From NCBI GenBank assembly GCA_028275425.1, contig JAPWUT010000116.1:1-5799 (forward strand): a stretch of DNA of 5,799 nucleotides. Direction: 5' to 3'. This stretch comes from Anaerolineae bacterium (GTDB lineage Bacteria; Chloroflexota; Anaerolineae; SpSt-600). The notes beneath the pieces were generated by a model, which ran no database searches, was not told where the DNA came from, and was given only the letters and a program-made list of their open reading frames with translations. Made by a program: the position numbers and the translations under genes. Shown piece by piece: positions 1 through 5,356 of this stretch; position 1 is the stretch's first letter; each line of letters opens with the position of its first letter.

Positions 1-1
1 A

Positions 2-259
2 GCGGGCATAAGGGCTCAAGTCATTGAAGGATTTTCAGCGGTAGGTGGGGGAAGCCTCCCGGGCGAGACCCTCCCCACCTGGCTTTTGGCCCTTCAACTC
101 CCCTCACCCGATGCCATAGCGCGAGCCTTGCGCAACTACAATCCCCCCATCATTGCCCGGATTGAGGAAGACCTGTTGCTTTTTGACCCCCGAACCGTCT
201 TCCCGGAGGAAGAAGAAACCCTACTGCGAGGGATTGAAGAGGCCATTTCCAAAGCTTAG
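2..259 (+). CDS. selA: L-seryl-tRNA(Sec) selenium transferase, C-terminal part (5' end outside window)
   Basis: The open frame from base 2 to the TAG at 257-259 encodes the last 85 residues of SelA, the PLP-dependent enzyme that converts Ser-tRNA(Sec) to selenocysteinyl-tRNA(Sec) with selenophosphate in the cytosol. Recognition rests on the conserved C-terminal stretch EGFSAVGGGSLPGETLPTW (residues 9-27 of the fragment), followed by an ALRNYNPPIIARIEED segment and the FDPRTVFPEEEE strand typical of the SelA small domain. A complete SelA is about 460 residues, so roughly four fifths lies to the left of the window. The fragment ends naturally, with no sign of decay. It is the only plus-strand gene clearly seen in the window and converges on the ABC transporter cluster. 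Its presence implies that the host makes selenoproteins, so selB, selC and selD are expected elsewhere; none is visible here. Confidence 0.93.
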   Translation, partial: AGIRAQVIEGFSAVGGGSLPGETLPTWLLALQLPSPDAIARALRNYNPPIIARIEEDLLLFDPRTVFPEEEETLLRGIEEAISKA

Positions 260-271
260 TTGTGTCACCCC

Positions 272-294
272 TGCCACAGCCGATAACTGTGGCA
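272..294. terminator. hairpin between convergent selA and the ABC permease gene
   Basis: A perfect 8-bp stem (TGCCACAG at 272-279 with CTGTGGCA at 287-294) closes a 7-nt loop. It sits 12 bases after the selA stop and 3 bases beyond the stop of the opposing permease gene. The position suits a shared bidirectional terminator. Neither strand shows a convincing T-run directly after the stem, so intrinsic termination is not proven by the sequence. Confidence 0.45.
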
Positions 295-297
295 CTC

Positions 298-1041
298 TTA
301 TTCCCACCGAAATGTCTTTACCGCGAGGGCGCCTCCCACCAGCAGACACCCCACCAGCACCGCAACCTCTTTCCAGTGCTGGCCCCACGAATCGCCGAAC
401 CACAGCCCCCTCATCAGCGTCACCACGTGGGTCAGCGGTATGTACTGGCTGATGGCTCGCACTTTCGCCGGCAGCACCTCCAGCGGGATGGTCGCCCCAG
501 AAATGAACATCATTATGAAGGCCAGGATCATCCCCACGGTCTGTGCGCTGCGGGCCGTGGGGGCCAGACCGGCGATCAGATACCCCAGTGCGAAAAAGGC
601 TGTCGTCCCCAGCAGGAAGCCCGCCAGCACGCTCAGGATGTTCCCCTCAAACCGGATGTGGAAGACGACCCTGCCGGTCAGGATCAGCAGCAGGACGCCA
701 ATGACCGTCATCAGGAGGTAAGAGGCGATGTCGCTGAGGATATAGGCCAGGGGATGGAGTGGGGTAGCCCGGAAGCGCCTTAGGACGCCTCTCTCCCGTG
801 CCGCTGCTGTGCCAATGGGTAGGCTTATGAGCCCCACCGTGACAATGATGAGCCCAATGTAGGAGGGCACTGCGATATCCATCGTCCCCCGACCGCCGAA
901 GAAGGGGGAGGGCTCGTTGCCGTAAATTGCGCCGAAGAGAAGAAGCATCATCGGCGCATAGAAGATGGTGAAAAACGTCGCGATAGGCTCCCGCAGGTAG
1001 AGTTTGGCCTGAACCAGAAGTAACTTCCAGAAGCCGCGCAT
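298..1041 (-). CDS. ABC-2 type transporter permease
   Basis: Encodes a 247-residue integral membrane protein of the ABC-2 permease family (drug, polysaccharide or lipid exporters of the DrrB/NodJ/YadH kind). A cytoplasmic amphipathic start precedes about six hydrophobic segments, near residues 21-41, 58-79, 102-122, 136-159, 165-187 and 224-243. Between the second and third lies the family hallmark RERGVLRRFRATPLHP (residues 82-97), the cytoplasmic coupling loop that docks on the ATPase. The length is normal for the family. The ATG at 1039-1041 is preceded by AGGAGG with proper spacing and lies 9 bases after the stop of the CcmA-type ATPase gene, so the two are almost surely co-translated and form one exporter (inferred as a permease homodimer with an ATPase dimer). 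The substrate cannot be told from sequence. It is the last gene of the minus-strand cluster. Confidence 0.93.
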   Translation of the reverse strand: MRGFWKLLLVQAKLYLREPIATFFTIFYAPMMLLLFGAIYGNEPSPFFGGRGTMDIAVPSYIGLIIVTVGLISLPIGTAAARERGVLRRFRATPLHPLAYILSDIASYLLMTVIGVLLLILTGRVVFHIRFEGNILSVLAGFLLGTTAFFALGYLIAGLAPTARSAQTVGMILAFIMMFISGATIPLEVLPAKVRAISQYIPLTHVVTLMRGLWFGDSWGQHWKEVAVLVGCLLVGGALAVKTFRWE

Positions 1042-1050
1042 GTTTGCCTC

Positions 1051-1965
1051 CTACTCCCGCATCTCCCGCCCGGTCAGGGCCAGGAAGACGTCCTCCAGCG
1101 TTGGTTGTTCGGTGCGCAGGTCGCGGAAGCGGATACCCATCCTCTCCAGCGCGCTGACGACCCCGCCAACCAGCCCCTCCCCTCGCCCGTAGACGACCGT
1201 CCGCTCCCCGATGCGTTCTACACGGGTCACGCCGGGCACTCCCCGGAGAAGGGTATCGTCCCACTGTCCATCAACTGTGAAGACGACCCGCTGTTCAGCC
1301 CCTATGGAGCGGATTAGGTTCTCCGGCGTGTCCAGGGCAACGATTTTCCCGCGGTCCATGATGGCCACCCGGTCACAGAGCCGTTCCGCTTCTTCCATGT
1401 AGTGGGTGGTCAGGAAGACGGTCTTGCCCCGCTCTCGGATGCCCCGGACCAGGTCCCACATCGCCCGGCGGGCCTGTGGGTCTAGGCCGGTGGTGAGTTC
1501 GTCCAGAAAGACCAGTTCCGGGTCGTTGATCAGCGCCAGGGCAACGAAGAGGCGCTGTTTCTGCCCGCCGGAGAGTTTCTCAAAGGCGGCGTTTCGCTTA
1601 TCCGCCAGCCCCAGTTGCTCCAGCAGAGCCTTTCCGTCCACGCGGCGGGGATAGAAGGAACTGAAAAGGTCCAGCGCCTCCCAGACCTTGAGTCGGGGGT
1701 GGAGGGCTGCCTCCTGCAACTGGATTCCGATGCGGCGGCGAAGTTCGTAGCCGTCCCGCTGGGGGTCCAGCCCCAGCACCTTGACCGTCCCCCGGTCGGG
1801 GCGGCGCAGTCCTTCCACGCACTCAATGGTAGTGGTCTTCCCGGCGCCGTTGGGGCCGACCATACCGAAAATCTCCCCCTCCTCCACGGTGAAGGAGACG
1901 CCGTCCACGGCCCGCACCGGCCCGTAGGATTTGTGCAAATCATTGACCTCTATCGCGATGCTCAT
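1051..1965 (-). CDS. ABC transporter ATP-binding protein, CcmA/DrrA type
   Basis: A 304-residue nucleotide-binding subunit. Walker A is GPNGAGKTT (37-45), the Q-loop glutamine is near 84, the signature LSGGQKQR is at 131-138, Walker B LVFLDE is at 151-156 with catalytic E156, the D-loop TTGLD at 158-162 and the switch histidine H188 in TTHYMEEAE. A leucine (L157) replaces the usual proline after the catalytic Glu; this is a known variant of the CcmA group. Residues from about 220 form the C-terminal extension typical of ATPases paired with ABC-2 permeases, ending in QPTLEDVFLALTGRE. All catalytic motifs are intact. The ATG at 1963-1965 has GGGAGGT just upstream, overlapping the stop of the preceding gene, and the gap between the genes is 3 bases. 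It probably energises the permease encoded immediately downstream. By eye its DNA is richer in GC than the neighbouring genes. Confidence 0.95.
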   Translation of the reverse strand: MSIAIEVNDLHKSYGPVRAVDGVSFTVEEGEIFGMVGPNGAGKTTTIECVEGLRRPDRGTVKVLGLDPQRDGYELRRRIGIQLQEAALHPRLKVWEALDLFSSFYPRRVDGKALLEQLGLADKRNAAFEKLSGGQKQRLFVALALINDPELVFLDELTTGLDPQARRAMWDLVRGIRERGKTVFLTTHYMEEAERLCDRVAIMDRGKIVALDTPENLIRSIGAEQRVVFTVDGQWDDTLLRGVPGVTRVERIGERTVVYGRGEGLVGGVVSALERMGIRFRDLRTEQPTLEDVFLALTGREMRE

Positions 1966-1968
1966 TTT

Positions 1969-2667
1969 TTACCTCCCCGATGTAGTTGGCGGCTTCTCCT
2001 CCCGGACGATACGGCCATCTGAGAGGTAGATGATGCGGTCGGTCCGAGAGGCCACCAAGGGGTCGTGGGTGACGATGACCACCGTCACCCCCGCCTCCCT
2101 GTTCAGCTCGTGCATGAGGTCTATGATCTCGGCTGCGGTATGGGTGTCAAGCTCTCCTGTCGGCTCGTCGGCCAGGAGGATGGCCGGCCGGTTGACGATG
2201 GCCCGGGCGATCGCTATCCGCTGACATTCCCCACCAGAGAGCTCCATTGGGCGATGCCCCAACCGGTCGCCCAGCCCCACCTGTTCCAGAGCCTCTTTCG
2301 CCCGGCGCCTCCTTTCCCCACTAGAAACCCCGGCATAGCGCAGGGGAAGCTCCACATTCTCCAGGGCAGTGAGGGTGGGGATGAGGTTGAACTGCTGGAA
2401 GACGAAGCCCACCTTCTCCCTCCGGATTTGAGGGAGTTTACCCTTTGGAAGTCTGGTAACCTCCACGCCATCCAGGATCACGGTGCCGCTGGTTGGCCTG
2501 TCCAGGCAGCCTATGAGGTTGAGCAGTGTGGACTTGCCGCTTCCTGAGCGGCCCATAACCGAGAGGAACTCTCCCTTCTCAATGGCCAGGTTAACCCCGT
2601 CCAAGGCGCGAATCTCGCTCGGCCCCATCTTGTAGATTTTTGTCAACTCCACAGTTTCAACAATCAT
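1969..2667 (-). CDS. ABC transporter ATP-binding protein, LolD/MacB type
   Basis: A 232-residue stand-alone ATPase of the LolD/FtsE/MacB group, whose members normally pair with FtsX-fold permeases and often with a periplasmic or extracellular adaptor. Walker A GRSGSGKST is at 39-47, the Q-loop FQQFNLIPTLTALENV starts near 90, the signature LSGGECQR is at 143-150, Walker B ILLADEP at 163-169 (catalytic E168) and the switch histidine H201 in VTHDP. All motifs are present and the length is standard. The ATG at 2665-2667 overlaps the TGA of the upstream adaptor remnant (ATGA), the usual translational coupling in adaptor-ATPase operons. What is odd is the following gene: another ATPase of a different class stands where an FtsX-type permease is expected. 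Its working partner is therefore not identifiable here; it may act with an unlinked permease or be a leftover of a disrupted system. Confidence 0.94.
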   Translation of the reverse strand: MIVETVELTKIYKMGPSEIRALDGVNLAIEKGEFLSVMGRSGSGKSTLLNLIGCLDRPTSGTVILDGVEVTRLPKGKLPQIRREKVGFVFQQFNLIPTLTALENVELPLRYAGVSSGERRRRAKEALEQVGLGDRLGHRPMELSGGECQRIAIARAIVNRPAILLADEPTGELDTHTAAEIIDLMHELNREAGVTVVIVTHDPLVASRTDRIIYLSDGRIVREEKPPTTSGR

Positions 2668-2939
2668 TTCTGAAACTCCACCTTCACACTCATCCCCCAG
2701 CGCAGGTCCGGGTCCTGCTCATCCAGGGCGATGGTCACCGTGTAGGCGATATCGCCCGTAGGCAACTTCTCACCGCGCAGGGCAATGGCCACCACTTTGC
2801 CCAAAAGCACCTTGTTATCAAAGGCGCTGACGGTGATCTTGACGGAGTCGCCGACCTTCACTTTGGCCACGCTCAGCTCATCCAGGTCGGTTGTCTTCAC
2901 CTGCAGCCGGGATAGGTTTAAGTTCGGGCCGGTCCAGCC
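2664..2939 (-). pseudogene. 3' remnant of a membrane-fusion (HlyD/MacA-type) adaptor gene
   Basis: The frame closed by the TGA at 2664-2666 encodes about 91 residues resembling only the distal end of an RND/ABC periplasmic adaptor: LSRLQVKTTDLDELSVAKVKVGD, then a beta-rich stretch (GKVVAIALRGEKLPTGDIAYTVTIAL) and the closing WGMSVKVEF. Family members are about 350-450 residues long, so the lipoyl, hairpin and most barrel parts are missing. Similarity to the family starts upstream of the first possible start (GTG at 2898-2900, no Shine-Dalgarno), so this GTG is not a genuine gene start. Further upstream the frame runs into a TAG at 2940-2942, and what precedes looks like repeat-rich intergenic DNA. 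I read it as a 5' deletion with a breakpoint near 2925-2940. The downstream ATGA overlap with the LolD-type gene is preserved, showing what the original operon looked like. An alternative is that a short adaptor C-domain is still made from a non-canonical start; this seems unlikely. Confidence 0.8.
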
Positions 2940-2959
2940 CTACGGCTTGCGCCGAAGAT

Positions 2960-2971
2960 ATTATACCACAA
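2960..2971 (-). promoter_or_regulatory. candidate extended -10 promoter facing the ABC cluster
   Basis: Read on the minus strand this is TTGTGGTATAAT: a perfect TATAAT (2960-2965) with the TGn extension directly before it. No convincing -35 box is seen at 16-18 bp, as is usual for extended -10 promoters. Initiation would fall near 2953, just upstream of the adaptor remnant, and would supply transcription to the two ATPases and the permease after loss of the original 5' part of the operon. Confidence 0.45.
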
Positions 2972-3018
2972 GGCTGCCTTTCATCCCACCCCTAAAAGGG
3001 GGGGCTTTCCCGGCAGCC
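2972..3018. repeat. long imperfect hairpin between two promoter candidates
   Basis: GGCTGCC at 2972-2978 pairs with GGCAGCC at 3012-3018. Inside it, CCCC (2989-2992) faces a run of seven G (2998-3004) across a TAAAA loop. It lies between the two minus-strand promoter candidates and would be in the leader of a transcript starting from the upstream one. No downstream T-run makes it a clear terminator. It could be a further GC-rich intergenic repeat. Confidence 0.4.
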
Positions 3019-3036
3019 CCTCGTAATTTGCAAAGC

Positions 3037-3065
3037 ATTTTACCACAAAAGGCAAAATTTGCTAA
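3037..3065 (-). promoter_or_regulatory. candidate promoter facing the ABC cluster (upstream of two)
   Basis: On the minus strand TTAGCA (3060-3065, 4 of 6 matches to TTGACA) is separated by exactly 17 bases from TAAAAT (3037-3042, 5 of 6), with a TGG extension before the -10. The predicted start is near 3030. The string TTGTGGTAAAAT (3037-3048) repeats that of the candidate at 2960-2971 with one difference, 77 bases away. Confidence 0.42.
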
Positions 3066-3154
3066 GGAACGCGAGCGCTGGGCATGCCCCAAGCTTTTCA
3101 TGCTGGTTGAAATCAGCCTCCTTAAGCCCTTGACCAAGAGATGGTCTCCGCCGA

Positions 3155-3183
3155 GTACGGGCGTAGCGGCGCCACGCCCCTAC
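3155..3183. repeat. 29-nt REP-like palindrome
   Basis: The arms GTACGGGCGTAGC and GCCACGCCCCTAC pair at 11 of 13 positions around a 3-nt centre. The pattern of a GTAGGGGCG arm closing on CGCCC-TAC resembles short interspersed palindromes common between genes in Chloroflexota and some other phyla (from memory, not searched). It is distinct from the repeat family at 3193-3324 and 5204-5614. Confidence 0.5.
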
Positions 3184-3192
3184 ATTAAACTG

Positions 3193-3324
3193 GGAGTCCA
3201 GGGGGGCGAAGCCCCCATGGCAGGGGGTATGGGGGTGGTCCCCCCACGATTCAAAAAGGGGCGGATAGCCGACTTCTGCCAGCCCACGAGGGGACCTAAA
3301 ACGCCAGCGAACCCTCGGCCAACG
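3193..3324 (-). repeat. inverted solitary copy of the GC-rich ~150-bp repeat
   Basis: Read on the minus strand this copy starts with a hairpin (3302-3324), continues through TTTTAGGTCCC, CTCGTGGGC, CTATCCGCCCC, a GGGGG/CCCCC mini-hairpin (3231-3245) and CCCCCTGCCATGGGGGCTTC, and ends with GCCCCCCTGGAC (palindrome 3198-3220). The same modules in the same order and spacing occur across the junction of units 1-2 and 2-3 of the tandem array at 5204-5614, so it is a circularly shifted unit in the opposite orientation. It has diverged more than units 1 and 2 have from each other. Confidence 0.8.
3298..3324 (-). terminator. repeat-derived terminator of the sua5-pcm operon
   Basis: On the minus strand the arms CGTTGGC and GCTGGCG (3318-3324 and 3302-3308) form a 7-bp stem with three G-U pairs, followed at once by TTTT (3298-3301). 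It starts 12 bases beyond the pcm stop codon. Position, stem and T-run fit a weak Rho-independent terminator made from a module of the GC-rich repeat family. Confidence 0.5.
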
Positions 3325-3336
3325 GAGTTGGGAAAT

Positions 3337-4095
3337 TCAATGCTCACCTAACATGGGCACAAATAGCACCCAAAGCATGCTGTAAGTCTTAACTTCCCCG
3401 CCCACTTTCTCCACCAACGTCAAAGTCTGGTAACCACCCGGAGGCCCAACCGGAATGACCATCCTCCCACCATCCTTGAGCTGCTGAACGAGAGGCTGAG
3501 GGATATGGTCGGGCGCACAGGTGACTATTATGGCATCGTAAGGGGCATACTCTTCCCAGCCGTAGTAGCCATCGGCATTCAGAACCTTTACGTTCTCATA
3601 CCCCAAGCGCTTAAGCCTTTCCTCAGCCGAACGAGCCAGCTCCGGGATTATCTCCACAGTGTAGACTTTATCGGTTATCTCGGCCAGGATAGCCGCTTGG
3701 TAACCTGAACCGGTGCCAATCTCCAGGACTTTATCCCCTGGCTTTAGGTTCAAAAGCTCAGTCATATAGGCCACGATGTACGGCTGGGATATGGTCTGCC
3801 CATAGCCGATGGGCAAGGGATGGTCGGCATAGGCCTCATCAATGTATTGTTGGGGGACGAAGAGGTGGCGCGGGACTTTCTCCATCGCCGCCAGAACCTT
3901 TTCGTCCGTGACTCCACGTGCCTTGATTTGCGTCTCCACCATCTGATGCCGCTTCTCGGCGAAGGGGTCCACGGGTGAAGTGGTCGGCAAAGGCTGAGTT
4001 GGCGAAGGGGACGGAGCCGGTAAAGTTGGGGTTAAGGTCTGGCAAGAGGCCAAAAGCAAGAGGATAGAACCGAAAAGGAAGGATTTAAGCCGCAT
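3337..4095 (-). CDS. pcm: protein-L-isoaspartate O-methyltransferase with lipoprotein signal peptide
   Basis: A 252-residue protein. Residues from about 48 are a full PIMT domain: VETQIKARGVTDEKVLAAM, PRHLFVP (75-81), the active-site loop GYGQTISQPYIVA (97-109), AdoMet-binding motif I VLEIGTGSGYQAA (123-135), VEII (147-150), NADGYYGW (173-180), DAIIVTCAP (187-195) and GGRMVIPVG (209-217). Such enzymes methylate isoaspartyl residues in damaged proteins using S-adenosylmethionine. Unusually, residues 1-18 form a signal peptide (basic MRLK, hydrophobic core, lipobox LASC with C18), followed by a Pro/Thr/Ser-rich tether to about residue 44, predicting a lipid-anchored protein outside the cytoplasmic membrane. 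The ATG at 4093-4095 has a perfect AGGAGG at 4103-4108 and abuts the sua5 stop. The internal Met52 that would give a classic cytosolic enzyme has no comparable ribosome site. How AdoMet would be supplied outside the cell is unclear. Confidence 0.93.
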   Translation of the reverse strand: MRLKSFLFGSILLLLASCQTLTPTLPAPSPSPTQPLPTTSPVDPFAEKRHQMVETQIKARGVTDEKVLAAMEKVPRHLFVPQQYIDEAYADHPLPIGYGQTISQPYIVAYMTELLNLKPGDKVLEIGTGSGYQAAILAEITDKVYTVEIIPELARSAEERLKRLGYENVKVLNADGYYGWEEYAPYDAIIVTCAPDHIPQPLVQQLKDGGRMVIPVGPPGGYQTLTLVEKVGGEVKTYSMLWVLFVPMLGEH

Positions 4096-5148
4096 TTAAT
4101 TTCCTCCTAAAATCACCACCTTCCCTCCGGAAGCTCTCAGGAGGCGGTTGTGTACGGCCAGGGCCAACCCTTCTTGCCCGAAATCTCTGGCGTATATATC
4201 CTCCACCCCGAGAGCATCCATTATCCGGAGGGAAGAGAAGAGCCTGCGGGCCACTGTGGCTGGGTCTTTAAGTGAACCCAGAACCTGGACGATGACTGGC
4301 AGCTCGCGCAGGGATTCTCTATCCTCTTCGGCTATGATGAAGCCCCTCTTTATCCCCAAGGCTACTGCTTCCTCAGCCTTTTCCCGGAGGAAGCTGCGCA
4401 AGGCCCCGTTTTCCCCGATTACAAGGTAAAGTGAAGCCTTGGGGGCATAGTGCTTTTCCATAAGGCCTGGGGAGGGTTTTGGCCCAGGCATAGGTCCTGT
4501 TTTGACTTCCACCCTCCCCAAGATTTCTTCCAAAGCTTCTCTCGGGAGGCCTCCGGGACGAAGGATGGTAGGGGTCGGCCTTGTGATATCCAGAACCGTG
4601 GATTCAACCCCGATAAAGGTTGGGCCGGCGTCCAGGATGAGTTCAACCCTTCCGTATAAGTCTTCCACTACATGTTCGGGGAGGGTGGGGCTTGGCCTTC
4701 CGAAGAGGTTAGCGCTTGGGGCAGCTATGGGGCAACCGGAAGCCTTGATGAGGGCCAGGGCTACGGGGTGGGCTGGGACCCTCACTCCGACTGTAGGCAA
4801 GCCTGCGGTGACCAAATCGGGGATGCTTTTAGCTTTGGGGAGGATGAGGGTAAGAGGGCCCGGCCAGAAGAGTTCGGCCAATTTGAAGGCGATGGGTGGG
4901 ACTTCGGCGGCGACCATTGGCAATTCAGCGGGTGAGGAGAGGTGCACGATGATGGGGTCATCGGTTGGGCGTTCTTTGGCGGCAAATATTCGTGCCACGG
5001 CCTTTTCGTCCAAAGCATTAGCCCCAAGCCCGTAGACGGTTTCGGTAGGGAAAGCTACGAGCCCTCCTTCCCTTATGACTTTTGCCGCTTGGGCGATTAT
5101 TTCCGGTTCCGGTTCTTTGGGGTTCACTTTTAGCACTTCGGTCTTCAT
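4096..5148 (-). CDS. sua5: L-threonylcarbamoyladenylate synthase, Sua5 type (two-domain)
   Basis: A 350-residue cytosolic enzyme that makes threonylcarbamoyl-AMP from threonine, bicarbonate and ATP, the first step of t6A37 modification of ANN-decoding tRNAs; TsaD/TsaB/TsaE complete the pathway. The YrdC domain covers about residues 13-210 with FPTETVYGLG (33-42), the K58/R60 pair in AAKERPTDDP, VGVRVPAHP (120-128), the SAN triad (145-147) and GVESTVLD (180-187). The linker with SPGLMEKHYAP (226-236) is the hallmark that separates Sua5 from the short TsaC form, and residues 240-350 form the Rossmann-like Sua5 domain, ending in ALAVHNRLLRASGGKVV. The length equals that of known Sua5 proteins. 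The ATG at 5146-5148 is preceded by AAAGGGG and a promoter 20-50 bases upstream. It is first in a two-gene operon, its last codons carrying the ribosome site of pcm. Confidence 0.95.
   Translation of the reverse strand: MKTEVLKVNPKEPEPEIIAQAAKVIREGGLVAFPTETVYGLGANALDEKAVARIFAAKERPTDDPIIVHLSSPAELPMVAAEVPPIAFKLAELFWPGPLTLILPKAKSIPDLVTAGLPTVGVRVPAHPVALALIKASGCPIAAPSANLFGRPSPTLPEHVVEDLYGRVELILDAGPTFIGVESTVLDITRPTPTILRPGGLPREALEEILGRVEVKTGPMPGPKPSPGLMEKHYAPKASLYLVIGENGALRSFLREKAEEAVALGIKRGFIIAEEDRESLRELPVIVQVLGSLKDPATVARRLFSSLRIMDALGVEDIYARDFGQEGLALAVHNRLLRASGGKVVILGGN
4103..4108 (-). promoter_or_regulatory. Shine-Dalgarno site fixing the pcm start
   Basis: AGGAGG on the minus strand, 7 bases before the ATG at 4093-4095. 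It is embedded in the last codons of sua5, whose TAA directly abuts the ATG (TAAATG). It shows that the signal-peptide-containing start is the one used and suggests translational coupling between the two genes. Confidence 0.85.
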
Positions 5149-5167
5149 CTTTTTCCCCTTTGCATTT

Positions 5168-5196
5168 ATTATAGGCTAACTCAACAGAGCCGGCAA
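5168..5196 (-). promoter_or_regulatory. sigma-70-like promoter of the sua5-pcm operon
   Basis: On the minus strand TTGCCG (5191-5196, 4 of 6 matches to TTGACA) is followed after exactly 17 bases by a perfect TATAAT (5168-5173). The predicted start is near 5161, giving a leader of about a dozen bases before the sua5 ATG at 5148 that still contains the AAAGGGG ribosome site. The GC-rich repeat array begins only 8 bases upstream of the -35 box. Confidence 0.62.
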
Positions 5197-5203
5197 TGCT
5201 CTA

Positions 5204-5356
5204 TTGGTTTTGTGGGGGGACATCCCCCAAACCCCCTGCCATGGGGGCTTGGCCCCCCTGGACCCCCCTTTGCCCACCCCCGCTGGCTTTGGGTTCGCCA
5301 GCGTTTTGGGCCCCACTCGTGGCGGGGTTGCTAATGCGGGCTACTCGCCCCCTCTT
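5204..5356 (+). repeat. GC-rich tandem repeat, unit 1
   Basis: First of three adjacent copies (period 153). Modules in order: mini-hairpin TGGGGG/CCCCCA (5213-5229), palindrome CCATGGGGG-CTTG-GCCCCCCTGG (5239-5261), a pyrimidine-rich CCCCCCTTTGCCCACCCCC stretch, a 7-bp hairpin CGCTGGC/GCCAGCG (5281-5303) followed by TTTT, then GGGCCCCACTCGTGGCGGGG and GGGCTACTCGCCCCCTC. It shows no coding character despite being open in several frames. Confidence 0.9.

Noticed and set aside
153..783. Plus-strand open frames over the selA end and the permease gene
   Set aside because: They overlap out of frame or antisense the clearly recognised SelA and ABC-2 permease frames and show no family features.
2664..2900. 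A genuine small 78-residue gene starting with GTG at 2898-2900
   Set aside because: No Shine-Dalgarno precedes it, and similarity to adaptor proteins (LSRLQ) already begins upstream of that GTG, so it is a cut-off gene end.
3131..3136. TTGACC as a plus-strand -35 box
   Set aside because: No -10 element is found at proper spacing and no plus-strand gene follows.
3193..3339. Selenocysteine read-through of the pcm TGA, with the hairpin 12 bases downstream as a bSECIS
   Set aside because: The frame beyond TGA stays open into the repeat, and selA is nearby, but the PIMT domain already ends normally at this stop and the hairpin belongs to a dispersed repeat family also present without any gene.
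2785..3351. A long plus-strand open frame across the gap between the ABC cluster and pcm
   Set aside because: It runs antisense to the adaptor remnant and through palindromes and repeats, with no ribosome site and a composition like translated repeats.
3940..3942. Met52 as the true pcm start, giving a cytosolic enzyme
   Set aside because: There is only a weak GAGAAG upstream, whereas the first ATG has a perfect AGGAGG and encodes a textbook lipoprotein signal; kept only as a minor alternative.
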